DNA of 64,000 nt from Balanoglossus misakiensis (Eukaryota > Hemichordata), in the NCBI GenBank assembly GCA_040954595.2, contig CM082576.2, forward strand, positions 12,214,001 to 12,278,000, given 5' to 3'. Positions 1-14,400 of the stretch are shown here, one piece after another. The notes under the pieces are model-generated. The model was not told where the DNA came from. It was given only the letters and a program-made list of their open reading frames with translations, and made no database searches. The position numbers were made by a program, and so were the translations under genes. Positions within the stretch are counted from its first letter, which is position 1. Each line of letters starts with the position of its first letter.

Positions 1-2297
1 GTGTTGTATGTATAGGATAATGCATTATTCATCTACTTTTGAGCTTCAGGTTACACCCGTGCTTTGTGCGCTATTGAAGTGTTTATAAGTTATTCCATAT
101 GTTCATTATTTTGAATAATTCTACGTAAGAAATATGTACGTGCATTCACCAATCAGAGCGCTCGGTATTTTGGCCAATGGCAGTCAATGATAGATGACGC
201 ATATCTGACCATTTTCGTGATCACCTCTAGTCACCCCTGAGGGCGCTCTACTTTTGAGATCACAAAACTGCCTCAATCTATCACGTGACACCGAAAATAC
301 ATATATATGTGAATAGACATCAATAAAGCAACGATTTTGCTAACATCACTGCTGAGGGTCGCGTTTCTGTCTCCGTTACCATGGTTTATCGTTTAAATAT
401 ATATTGAAGCCATTAAGACGAAAATGCGAAAAGATTTCTTTGTATTTTCTTGACTTGGTAAAACCACCATAACCCACGTACGCGCCAGGTGCAAAAGATG
501 CATGCAATTAACTCTGACTACGCGAACAGGGTTGCAGGGAAGGGGTTTCAGATGTGGGGGACTGCTCGCCCAAAAGATAAACAAAAACGTGACACGACAA
601 GACAAGACAAAACTTAAACGTTGACTTTTTTGTTCTTTATTGTGATATCAGACAAACGGACAAATAAAAATAAATACTTAATAACAAAAGAACATACTCA
701 CAGAAAAGCCTTTGTTAAATCTTAATGGTAATTCAAAAAATGTATTTCGGAACTATAATATGTATACGCTACGAGAGGAGACATTAGAGAAACACTCCGC
801 GTTCACGACACAAGATATATTGTGAGTTTCATTCGAAAATAAGTTCTATGGAAGATATGATTGTGGACTTTTCACAAGAAAACCTGAACTAGTTAAGCCA
901 AGTGTCAATGCGGTTGACTTCGGAACATCAAAAGTTAAATGTGAAACACACCCGGTTTTGAAAAAAAAAACACCAAAACTTTAATTCTCTGATACAACAA
1001 AGGGAATTTAAAATTAATCGAAACTAGGCCTATGTGTGGAAAAGACTGTTACTCTTAAGTTTGGGCCTCACCAAAATACATACATGTACATAGTAATATA
1101 ATATTGTCTTGTTCAATAGAAGATTTTGGAGTGATTTTCTACTCTTAGTTACAAAACCATGACTTCATCATTGCTTTTCAGAGAGTAGTATGTACAACGC
1201 AGACAGACGTACAGTGTTGCTATGGCTACAAGTAGCGTAGAGTGTTCTGTGACGTTCAAAGTTAAAGTGTCGTTTCAGTCGTTCAATTTCGAGTAGAAAC
1301 TGCTGAGCCATTTTCATATCGACCGCCATTAAAGACACCAGGAAATCCGTTTTACAGAATGGACATTGCCTACAGATCCAGGTGTGAGCCAAACTATAAA
1401 GCCAGAATATCACACCCAAGAACACACACTACATGTATTAGTATATTTTTGAACATAACGTGTGTGCAGATTGCACATACCTAGGCCTGTAAATGGCTTA
1501 TCCTCTGTTCTGTGCGTGCATACATACATGTAGGTGAGGTAAGCATAGAAATTTAGTGGATGTTGTAACCTGACTGTCTTAGTCCTCTCTAGAGCATGCT
1601 GTTATATCAAATGACGTGAGTGTATCCTCTATCATTAAAGGTGTTTCCTTTATCCTTTAAAGGGGAAATCCGGCGTAGCTGATTTCTACATAATTTGGTA
1701 GCTTTGAGGTCACTCTTTCAGAAAAAAACATGTTCGCCATGTTTAATGTGGGAGAGGGTACTATATACACCCATACGCGTGTCCGAACATTGTCATATCT
1801 TTTCCATCATTTTGTATAATCGAACATCAAGTTTCATCAGATACAAAATAAATGATGGAGTAACATGCATTACAAGTGATAGCAGGACTAGATCAGATTA
1901 CAGCTACAGGTTTTCTGAAGTTTACGATGAATCGATAACGGATAAGGCTGGAATAAAATTAGTAACATGTCAGTGAAACCCGTCATGGTTTCGACGTCGA
2001 TTACATTAAACCCCCACTTCTCCGTCACATAGATCTTCCGACCGGTAGATAATATCTCTTACACCGTCCAGAATCGTCTCCGAACAAATCAAGCGAGCTA
2101 GAAGGCGGTGTTGTGGGTATTGCTCATGAAAGCACTCGCCACCGTAAGCGCTGTCTGTATTTCTTTCTCTTGTTTTTTCACGAGTATGTGCGATTCTGTC
2201 GGAAAGAAATGAGAAAATGAATAGATTCACTTGGAGTTAAGTGGAATCTGGTATTGCTGAACTGTGGACAAAATGTGCAAAAAATGTGATTTCGTAC
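1..2297. other. gene-poor flank downstream of the stum-like gene
   Basis: I see no supported gene here. The stretch is AT-rich with many stops in all frames. On the minus strand a possible terminal exon lies at about 1174-1379: it follows a TGTAG acceptor-like site and has an open frame with a CPFC motif. I could not link it to any other exon, so I do not annotate it as a gene. Confidence 0.5.
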
Positions 2298-2303
2298 TTT
2301 ATT
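2298..2303 (-). terminator. candidate poly(A) signal of the stum-like gene
   Basis: TTTATT on the plus strand reads AATAAA on the minus strand. It lies about 175 nt downstream of the stum-like stop codon, a normal 3'UTR distance. Confidence 0.45.
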
Positions 2304-2477
2304 TTTCTTCATTGTCAGAGGCTATTATCCTGCAACTTTTCATTCTACATGATTATGTTAATTATAGAATAGTGTTAAGATACGTTTCATGAATTGGGGC
2401 TTTAATTACGAAGGTGTTTTGGGAATCTAGGGGCTATTATCGTCGATCTACAAAGAGTCGAAGTTTCCTACTTTCTG

Positions 2478-5400
2478 TCAACGTTTTAATGGTGGAGGCA
2501 AGCAGTCGACAACTATAATCAAAACCTGGGTATAAGACCGATGTTCGATGAAACTGGAAAACCGCTCGTGAGTATTATTCAAGTCATATTTGTCGTCTTT
2601 ATACGATAATTCGTCCTCGTTGCAACAATCAGGAGCTGGGCGGTACTTACTAGCAACCTGCAGCATGAGAATTCCCCAGGCGATACTCCAAAACCAACCG
2701 ACCAGTAGAAACGTGATGGTCATGAGCTGAGAGATTCCCACCCAAAGATTGGTGCACACTTGGTCCGTGATCTCGTCTTTTTTGCTGTGGTCCTGTGGGC
2801 TACTGCAGCAAAACAACGTGAAACCTGAAATGATAGTCCCTGTAGGATAAAATAAGAAAATCGTGTCAAGAAATATTGGTGTGGACGAAGAGTAAATAGA
2901 CCGCCTGTTCACTCTGGTGACAGTACGATAAAACGCGTCCCATCACATCTTGCCAAACCGTAAAACCAACCTTTTCAAAGCTCTTTGAGTATTGCAAAGA
3001 AAGATCACTTCGCTGAAAGTTACAAAAAGGAGGGGTTGCTTTACTTTCTACTTAATCAAATAATTTAAGAGACGCTTCGCAAATGGGATGAGAATTGTAC
3101 CACTTGTTCTGCCAGACATTTGCTTGGCATAGAGGGCGCTGTAGACCAATTTCACAGACATCAACGTTCAGTTGGGCGAATGACCGAAACAACTGAGTCA
3201 TCGGCCAGCGATGGAAAATGCTCAGTGTCTTTCCCATATAATTTGTCAATGGGTAAATAAACACTCCACCCAATGGAAAGTCATCCCACGGGGAAAAAAC
3301 ACTTCCTTCCTTTGAATGATGATATCCACTTCATCAAGATGCGTCATTTTTTACATTAGAAATTGCTTCAATAGCCGCGTCGGGTCTATGGTTACACTTC
3401 TTTTCCCGTGTATACCCGCTGGTGTAATCTAACAATATTACAAATGGACGTTTAGTATATTGACAGTCCCTCCCCACACAAGGCTCGTGATTGACTAGCC
3501 ATGTAATGAACTCGTCCCTGCAGTCATTTTAGAGCCCACGAGACGTTTTATCTTGCTACCTGCGTTATTCAAATAATCAGATCACTTTCCTCAAAAATGG
3601 CGGTTGCTGTTAACGACAATTTCGACACTAGCGTTGTGTGATTAATTTTGACAATATTAAGTGAATGAACGAACCGAAAAAAACATCGTTTCATTTTCCG
3701 TTGGCTTAGCAACGGAAGCACCGACGGAAACAGTCAGCTAATGTAATATATTTGTTTACAAGAAATGTTCTGCGTTGGATCAATTAAGGAGAGATGTTCC
3801 TTTCTTGAACTAACGGAGGGTTTTGCCATTAGCCCTATGGCTGAAATCTGTTTTGATGGCATTCACATTTGATATTGATCCGTTGTTAAATGATTTTGGT
3901 GAATCGTCATTTTACAGTTTCATCATTCATGCAACGAAGCATGATAATTCATGTCAAACGGTGATTCTATAAAAACAATATAATAACCGGTGATTATCGT
4001 ATATAGTATTCTCATTATGCTCTCTTTCTCTATGTCTGTCTCTGCCTAATCATCATCATCATCATCACCATTACCGCCACCGCCACCACCAAACTTCATA
4101 CGGGGATTTTGCGTTGGCGTGTCACGAAAGGACACATCATCCATTTCCATGTTCCGTCCCATCAAACCCGTTATTTATGAATGTTCCGAAATGAAATCAC
4201 GTCCCGCAGCGATCCTGGATTGTTGTATCCAAGGCCTAAGTAATTACTCTAGTGGACGCTGAAACTTTCGCCATGACAACGTTATACTCGTAGCCAATCT
4301 ACCCTCTCTTCCATCACCTTTTATTCATCACACTTTATGAGAGGCGAATCGACGGAATATAAACCACAATTCCGCTAACTGTTTTTAATATCGATCTGCG
4401 ATGTACAATCTGCCAGCATGGTTTAACGACTTACACAGTTTCCTTCTTAGGGCGATATCGAATGATGCTAGGTAACGGTGTGGAGGAAGAATTGTTGACA
4501 ATCAACTAAAAACAACTTTAATTGTTTTATTTGAATAAGAAATAATATAGGACCAAATGAACCGAACAGACCCAGATTTTCATGACGATTTCGAAAGATA
4601 TCACGCATATTAATGCGGACAATTAAAGCGACTAAGCTCCTATAAATACTCACCTAGTTATTTAAAATTTCTTACACGAGATACCTTTTCAGATTCCCTA
4701 GCATGGAAGATCAGTTATCTATACAGGCATAGAAACGGTATTTGAAATAATGAATATTCGCTCTTGCATGTTACGAAATGTTTGAGCATGGTATGTCCTC
4801 GTTTCTACGCGATATCTGATATGAAAATTGTAAATGCATCCTTCACAAACCGATTTAGAAAAAGAATCACGCCATGTTTGACGAGAGGCCCAATCACGAG
4901 GACGACTGTAAAATTCAAGCAGTATAGGTACACTAATGAGTGTGTTGACGGTCATCATAGCGCCTCTGTACGCAGTACCGTGACACACGACGACGTGAAA
5001 ACAAAACGTCGCCTATTAGCGGAATGCTCGGGAGTCGTTTCACGAGAGGAAACCGCGGGTCGCCAGGGGAACCGGGCAGAAAAGAAGGGACCCCTTTCAC
5101 TTCATTGTCTTCACTGCCGCCGTTGCCAAGGCGGATGTGTCGCCATGGCGATGGGAAATTGGAACGACGTCACGTAATGGAAGCGGCCTCGGTTTTGTTG
5201 ACTCAAACATTATTTTTTTTCTGACGCAGGCAGTCGTCTGGTAAAGGAACTGTAACCACTTTCGCTTATTACTTCTGGCCGCTCATATAATGGACACATC
5301 TCAATACGGTCAATTTGACATTTGATGAAAATGTAAACGAATAAAATTGGCCTCTGTCTTAGTGTACCGTGGCATTGTTCCATTATATGTAGGCCTAGGC

Positions 5401-8400
5401 CAATATACTTGATAGAATCAGCCTAATATTACCGACAGTAAAAAAACTCGTTTGAATAACTGAATAAAACCCGTTCCTATTGCAGTTATTATACTGGGGA
5501 ATTGATGTAGCCGATGATAGTCTAATAATTTTGCTTTTGCCCCAAGAATGTTGCAGCAAAGCTGTAAAATTGACTATATAGGCCTAAGAGATTCTGAACG
5601 CATATCCGAGGTACAGCAGACTGATGTTTGTCATAATCGCACGGTCAATTGACAGCATTCTGTTACTGCAGCATCGGATTTGATTTCCTCACAACGTGCA
5701 TAGGTTGACACACCGTTTTTGAGGACTAACTCTGATTGGCAGCTGACCTAGGCTCTGTGACGTGGTGGAATTATTCCTTGTTTTTTTCGAAAGTTCACAA
5801 AGGGCCATGTACGCTACACGGTTGACTGCCAAGGTAATTCAATTAATATGAGGTTCGGTGCATTCAAGCTTCGGTCATGGTTGAAACTGATACAACTGGG
5901 TGGAAACCTTGTGGACTGATCGTTCATTTCTTCTTTACTAGTAAGTCTGCGTGTTGCAATGGTTAGTGGTTTCGCGCCAATTAAGTTTGCACTTTTCGCA
6001 TTTATGTTTTCTGTGTTAATGGTCACGATCGAGTCCACTGAACTCGGTCGTCAGTTAAGTTACCCTGTATTTCAGGTAAACGTGAGGGTTAGGTGATGCT
6101 GTGTACTAAGCGTGGTGGTGAGACCACGGTGAACACCACTGACGATTCCACATGGATATGTCTGCCTATACTCCGTAAAGCGGTGTTGACTGTCCCTTCC
6201 CACACCATTCAATAAAAATATAATAGAATTTTTCTCATTCACCCTTTTCATTATTTTCAAGTTTTTGATGTGGACGGACATACAGACAGACATACAGACA
6301 TACATCCATACATCCATTCATACATACATACAGACGCAACCGATCGGATGATTTTCATGAGCTATAACCCATGATTTTTTTTCAAAAAATGAAGAAATTT
6401 TGAACTTTCGCAAAGTCGAAAAATTGTCATTTTCGGATGATTTTCATGAGCTATAACCCATGATTTTTTCGAAAAATGAAGAAATTTTGAACTTTCGCAA
6501 AGTCGAAAAATTGTCATTTTCGGATGATTTTCATGAGCTATAACCCATGATTTTTTTCAAAAAATGAAGAAATTTTGAAATTTCGCAAAGTCGAAAAATT
6601 ATCATTTTCGGATGATTTTCATGAGCTATAACCCATGATTTTTTTCAAAAAGTGAAGAAATTTTGAAATTTCGCAAAGTCGAATAATTGTCATTTTCGGA
6701 TGATTTTCATGAGCTATAACCCATGATTTTTTTCGAAAAATGAAGAAATTTTGAACTTTCGCAAAGTCGAAAAATTGTCATTTTCGGATGATTTTCATGA
6801 GCTATAACCCATGATTTTTTTCGAAAAATGAAGAAATTTTGAACTTTCGCAAAGTCGAAAAATTGTCATTTTCGGATGATTTTCATGAGCTATAACCCAT
6901 GATTTTTTTCGAAAAATGAAGAAATTTTGAACTTTCGCAAAGTCGAAAAATTGTCATTTTCGGATGATTTTCATGAGCTATAACCCATGATTTTTTCGAA
7001 AAATGAAGAAATTTTGAACTTTCGCAAAGTCGAAAAATTGTCATTTTCGGATGATTTTCATGAGCTATAACCCATGATTTTTTTCAAAAAATGAAGAAAT
7101 TTTGAAATTTCGCGAAGTCGAAAAATTGTCATTTTCGGATGATTTTCATGAGCTATAACCCATGATTTTTTTCAAAAAATGAAGAAATTTTGAACTTTCG
7201 CAAAGTCGAAAAATTGTCATTTTCGGATGATTTTCATGAGCTATAACCCATGATTTTTTTCAAAAAATGAAGAAATTTTGAACTTTTGCAAAGATGATTT
7301 TCATGAGCTATAACCCATGATTTTTTTCAAAAAAGTGAAGAAATTTTGAACTTTCGCAAAGTCGAAAAATTGTCATTTTCGGATGATTTTCATGAGCTAT
7401 AACCCATGATTTTTTTCAAAAAATGAAGAAATTTTGAACTTTCGCAAAGTCGAAAAATTGTCATTTTCGGATGATTTTCATGAGCTATAACCCATGATTT
7501 TTTTCAAAAAGTGAAGAAATTTTGAATTTTCGCAAAGTCGAAAAATTGTCATTTTCGGATGATTTTCATGAGCTATAACCCATGATTTTTTTCAAAAAAT
7601 GAAGAAATTTTGAACTTTCGCAAAGTCGAAAAATTGTCATTTTCGGATGGTTTTCATGAGCTATAACCCATGATTTTTTTCAAAAAAGTGAAGAAATTTT
7701 GAACTTTCGCAAAGTCGAAAAATTGTCATTTTCGGATAATTTTCATGAGCTATAACCCATGATTTATTTCGAAAAATGAAGAAATTTTGAACTTTCGCAA
7801 AGTCGAAAAATTGTCATTTTCGGATGATTTTCATGAGCTATAACCCATGATTTTTTTCGAAAAATGAAGAAATTTTGAACTTTCGCAAAGTCCAAAAATT
7901 GTCATTTTCGGATGATTTTCATGAGCTATAACCCATGATTTTTTTCAAAAAATGAAGAAATTTTGAAATTTCGCAAAGTCGAAAAATTGTCATTTTCGGA
8001 TGATTTTCATGAGCTATAACCCATGATTTTTTTCAAAAAATGAAGATATTTAGAAATTTCGCAACGTCGAAAAATTGTCATTTTCGGATGATTTTCATGA
8101 GCTATAACCCATGATTTTTTTCAAAAAGTGAAGAAATTTTGAACTTTCGCAAAGTCGAAAAATTGTCATTTTCGGATGATTTTCATGAGCTATAACCCAT
8201 GATTTATTTCGAAAAATGAAGAAATTTTGAACTTTCGCAAAGTCGAAAAATTGTCATTTTCGGATGATTTTCATGAGCTATAACCCATGATTTTCTTCGA
8301 AAAATGAAGAAATTTTGAACTTTCGCAAAGTCGAAAAATTGTCATTTTCGGATGATTTTCATGAGCTATAACCCATGATTTTCTTCGAAAAATGAAGAAA

Positions 8401-11400
8401 TTTTGAACTTTCGCAAAGTCGAAAAATTGTCATTTTCGGATGATTTTCATGAGCTATAACCCATGATTTTTTTCAAAAAATGAAAAAATTTTGAAATTTC
8501 GCGAAGTCGAAAAATTGTCATTTTCGGATGATTTTCATGAGCTATAACCCATGATTTTTTTCAAAAAATGAAGAAATTTTGAACTTTCGCAAAGTCGAAA
8601 AATTGTCATTTTCGGATGATTTTCATGAGCTATAACCCATGATTTTTTTCAAAAAATGAAGAAATTTTGAACTTTTGCAAAGATGATTTTCATGAGCTAT
8701 AACCCATGATTTTTTTCAAAAAAGTGAAGAAATTTTGAACTTTCGCAAAGTCGAAAAATTGTCATTTTCGGATGATTTTCATGAGCTATAACCCATGATT
8801 TTTTTCAAAAAATGAAGAAATTTTGAACTTTCGCAAAGTCGAAAAATTGTCATTTTCGGATGATTTTCATGAGCTATAACCCATGATTTTTTTCAAAAAG
8901 TGAAGAAATTTTGAATTTTCGCAAAGTCGAAAAATTGTCATTTTCGGATGATTTTCATGAGCTATAACCCATGATTTTTTTCAAAAAATGAAGAAATTTT
9001 GAACTTTCGCAAAGTCGAAAAATTGTCATTTTCGGATGATTTTCATGAGCTATAACCCATGATTTTTTTCAAAAAGTGAAGAAATTTTGAACTTTCGCAA
9101 AGTCGAAAAATTGTCATTTTCGGATGATTTTCATGAGCTATAACCCATGATTTTCTTCGAAAAATGAAGAAATTTTGAACTTTCGCAAAGTCGAAAAATT
9201 GTCATTTTCGGATGATTTTCATGAGCTATAACCCATGATTTTCTTCGAAAAATGAAGAAATTTTGAACTTTCGCAAAGTCGAAAAATTGTCATTTTCGGA
9301 TGATTTTCATGAGCTATAACCCATGATTTTTTTCAAAAAATGAAGAAATTTTGAAATTTCGCGAAGTCGAAAAATTGTCATTTTCGGATGATTTTCATGA
9401 GCTATAACCCATGATTTTTTTCAAAAAATGAAGAAATTTTGAACTTTCGCAAAGTCGAAAAATTGTCATTTTCGGATGATTTTCATGAGCTATAACCCAT
9501 GATTTTTTTCAAAAAATGAAGAAATTTTGAACTTTTGCAAAGATGATTTTCATGAGCTATAACCCATGATTTTTTTCAAAAAAGTGAAGAAATTTTGAAC
9601 TTTCGCAAAGTCGAAAAATTGTCATTTTCGGATGATTTTCATGAGCTATAACCCATGATTTTTTTCAAAAAATGAAGAAATTTTGAACTTTCGCAAAGTC
9701 GAAAAATTGTCATTTTCGGATGATTTTCATGAGCTATAACCCATGATTTTTTTCAAAAAGTGAAGAAATTTTGAATTTTCGCAAAGTCGAAAAATTGTCA
9801 TTTTCGGATGATTTTCATGAGCTATAACCCATGATTTTTTTCAAAAAATGAAGAAATTTTGAACTTTCGCAAAGTCGAAAAATTGTCATTTTCGGATGAT
9901 TTTCATGAGCTATAACCCATGATTTATTTCGAAAAATGAAGAAATTTTGAACTTTCGCAAAGTCGAAAAATTGTCATTTTCGGATGATTTTCATGAGCTA
10001 TAACCCATGATTTTTTTCAAAAAATGAAGAAATTTTGAAATTTCGCGAAGTCGAAAAATTGTCATTTTCGGATGATTTTCATGAGCTATAACCCATGATT
10101 TTTTTCAAAAAATGAAGAAATTTTGAACTTTCGCAAAGTCGAAAAATTGTCATTTTCGGATGATTTTCATGAGCTATAACCCATGATTTTTTTCAAAAAA
10201 TGAAGAAATTTTGAACTTTTGCAAAGATGATTTTCATGAGCTATAACCCATGATTTTTTTCAAAAAAGTGAAGAAATTTTGAACTTTCGCAAAGTCGAAA
10301 AATTGTCATTTTCGGATGATTTTCATGAGCTATAACCCATGATTTTTTTCAAAAAATGAAGAAATTTTGAACTTTCGCAAAGTCGAAAAATTGTCATTTT
10401 CGGATGATTTTCATGAGCTATAACCCATGATTTTTTTCAAAAAGTGAAGAAATTTTGAATTTTCGCAAAGTCGAAAAATTGTCATTTTCGGATGATTTTC
10501 ATGAGCTATAACCCATGATTTTTTTCAAAAAATGAAGAAATTTTGAACTTTCGCAAAGTCGAAAAATTGTCATTTTCGGATGATTTTCATGAGCTATAAC
10601 CCATGATTTTTTTCAAAAAGTGAAGAAATTTTGAACTTTCGCAAAGTCGAAAAATTGTCATTTTCGGATGATTTTCATGAGCTATAACCCATGATTTTCT
10701 TCGAAAAATGAAGAAATTTTGAACTTTCGCAAAGTCGAAAAATTGTCATTTTCGGATGATTTTCATGAGCTATAACCCATGATTTTCTTCGAAAAATGAA
10801 GAAATTTTGAACTTTCGCAAAGTCGAAAAATTGTCATTTTCGGATGATTTTCATGAGCTATAACCCATGATTTTTTTCAAAAAATGAAGAAATTTTGAAC
10901 TTTCGCAAAGTCGAAAAATTGTCATTTTCGGATGATTTTCATGAGCTATAACCCATGATTTTTTTCAAAAAATGAAGAAATTTTGAACTTTTGCAAAGAT
11001 GATTTTCATGAGCTATAACCCATGATTTTTTTCAAAAAAGTGAAGAAATTTTGAACTTTCGCAAAGTCGAAAAATTGTCATTTTCGGATGATTTTCATGA
11101 GCTATAACCCATGATTTTTTTCAAAAAATGAAGAAATTTTGAACTTTCGCAAAGTCGAAAAATTGTCATTTTCGGATGATTTTCATGAGCTATAACCCAT
11201 GATTTTTTTCAAAAAGTGAAGAAATTTTGAATTTTCGCAAAGTCGAAAAATTGTCATTTTCGGATGATTTTCATGAGCTATAACCCATGATTTTTTTCAA
11301 AAAATGAAGAAATTTTGAACTTTCGCAAAGTCGAAAAATTGTCATTTTCGGATGATTTTCATGAGCTATAACCCATGATTTTTTTCAAAAAGTGAAGAAA

Positions 11401-14400
11401 TTTTGAACTTTCGCAAAGTCGAAAAATTGTCATTTTCGGATGATTTTCATGAGCTATAACCCATGATTTTCTTCGAAAAATGAAGAAATTTTGAACTTTC
11501 GCAAAGTCGAAAAATTGTCATTTTCGGATGATTTTCATGAGCTATAACCCATGATTTTCTTCGAAAAATGAAGAAATTTTGAACTTTCGCAAAGTCGAAA
11601 AATTGTCATTTTCGGATGATTTTCATGAGCTATAACCCATGATTTTTTTCAAAAAATGAAGAAATTTTGAAATTTCGCGAAGTCGAAAAATTGTCATTTT
11701 CGGATGATTTTCATGAGCTATAACCCATGATTTTTTTCAAAAAATGAAGAAATTTTGAACTTTCGCAAAGTCGAAAAATTGTCATTTTCGGATGATTTTC
11801 ATGAGCTATAACCCATGATTTTTTTCAAAAAATGAAGAAATTTTGAACTTTTGCAAAGATGATTTTCATGAGCTATAACCCATGATTTTTTTCAAAAAAG
11901 TGAAGAAATTTTGAACTTTCGCAAAGTCGAAAAATTGTCATTTTCGGATGATTTTCATGAGCTATAACCCATGATTTTTTTCAAAAAATGAAGAAATTTT
12001 GAACTTTCGCAAAGTCGAAAAATTGTCATTTTCGGATGATTTTCATGAGCTATAACCCATGATTTTTTTCAAAAAGTGAAGAAATTTTGAATTTTCGCAA
12101 AGTCGAAAAATTGTCATTTTCGGATGATTTTCATGAGCTATAACCCATGATTTTTTTCAAAAAATGAAGAAATTTTGAACTTTCGCAAAGTCGAAAAATT
12201 GTCATTTTCGGATGATTTTCATGAGCTATAACCCATGATTTATTTCGAAAAATGAAGAAATTTTGAACTTTCGCAAAGTCGAAAAATTGTCATTTTCGGA
12301 TGATTTTCATGAGCTATAACCCATGATTTTTTTTCGAAAAATGAAGAAATTTTGAACTTTTGCAAAGATGATTTTCATGAGCTATAACTCATGATTTTTT
12401 TTTAAAAAGTGAAGAAATTTTGAACTTTCGCAAAGTCGAAAAATTGTCATTTTCGGATGATTTTCATGAGCTATAACCCATGATTTTTTTCGAAAAATGA
12501 AGAAATTTTGAACTTTCGCAAAGTCCAAAAATTGTCATTTTCGGATGATTTTCATGAGCTATAACCCATGATTTTTTTCGAAAAATGAAGAAATTTTGAA
12601 CTTTCGCAAAGTCGAAAAATTGTCATTTTCGGATGATTTTCATGAGCTATAACCCATTATTTTTTTCGAAAAATGAAGAAATTTTGAACTTTCGCAAAGT
12701 CCAAAAATTGTCATTTTCGGATGATTTTCATGAGCTATAACCCATGATTTTTTTCAAAAAATGAAGAAATTTTGAAATGTCGCAAAGTCGAAAAATTGTC
12801 ATTTTCGGATGATTTTCATGAGCTATAACCCATGATTTTTTTCAAAAAATGAAGATATTTAGAAATTTCGCAACGTCGAAAAATTGTCATTTTCGGATGA
12901 TTTTCATGAGCTATAACCCATGATTTTTTTCAAAAAGTGAAGAAATTTTGAACTTTCGCAAAGTCGAAAAATTGTCATTTTCGGATGATTTTCATGAGCT
13001 ATAACCCATGATTTATTTCGAAAAATGAAGAAATTTTGAACTTTCGCAAAGTCGAAAAATTGTCATTTTCGGATGATTTTCATGAGCTATAACCCATGAT
13101 TTTCTTCGAAAAATGAAGAAATTTTGAACTTTCGCAAAGTCGAAAAATTGTCATTTTCGGATGATTTTCATGAGCTATAACCCATGATTTTCTTCGAAAA
13201 ATGAAGAAATTTTGAACTTTCGCAAAGTCAAAAAATTGTCATTTTCGGATGATTTTCATGAGCTATAACCCATGATTTTTTTCAAAAAATGAAGAAATTT
13301 TGAAATTTCGCGAAGTCGAAAAATTGTCATTTTCGGATGATTTTCATGAGCTATAACCCATGATTTTTTTCAAAAAATGAAGAAATTTTGAACTTTCGCA
13401 AAGTCGAAAAACTGTCATTTTCGGATGATTTTCATGAGCTATAACCCATGATTTTTTTCAAAAAGTGAAGAAATTTTGAATTTTCGCAAAGTCGAAAAAT
13501 TGTCATTTTCGGATGATTTTCATGAGCTATAACCCATGATTTTTTTCAAAAAATGAAGAAATTGTGAAATTTCGCAAAGTCGAAAAATTGTCATTTTCGG
13601 ATGATTTTCATGAGCTATAACCCATGATTTTTTTCAAAAAATGAAGAAATTTTGAACTTTCGCAAAGTCGAAAAATTGTCATTTTCGGATGATTTTCATG
13701 AGCTATAACCCATGATTTTTTTCATAAAGTGAAGAAATTTTGAACTTTCGCAAAGTCGAAAAATTGTCATTTTCGGATGATTTTCATGAGCTATAACCCA
13801 TGATTTTTTTCAAAAAATGAAGAAATTTTGAACTTTCGCAAAGTCGAAAAATTGTCATTTTCGGATGATTTTCATGAGCTATAACCCATGATTTATTTCG
13901 AAAAATGAAGAAATTTTGAACTTTCGCAAAGTCGAAAAATTGTCATTTTCGGATGATTTTCATGAGCTATAACCCATGATTTTCTTCGAAAAATGAAGAA
14001 ATTTTGAACTTTCGCAAAGTCGAAAAATTGTCATTTTCGGATGATTTTCATGAGCTATAACCCATGATTTTCTTCGAAAAATGAAGAAATTTTGAACTTT
14101 CGCAAAGTCGAAAAATTGTCATTTTCGGATGATTTTCATGAGCTATAACCCATGATTTTTTTCAAAAAATGAAGAAATTTTGAAATTTCGCGAAGTCGAA
14201 AAATTGTCATTTTCGGATGATTTTCATGAGCTATAACCCATGATTTTTTTCAAAAAATGAAGAAATATTTAACTTTCGCAAAGTCGAAAAATTGTCATTT
14301 TCGGATGATTTTCATGAGCTATAACCCATGATTTTTTTCAAAAAATGAAGAAATTTTGAACTTTTGCAAAGATGATTTTCATGAGCTATAACCCATGATT

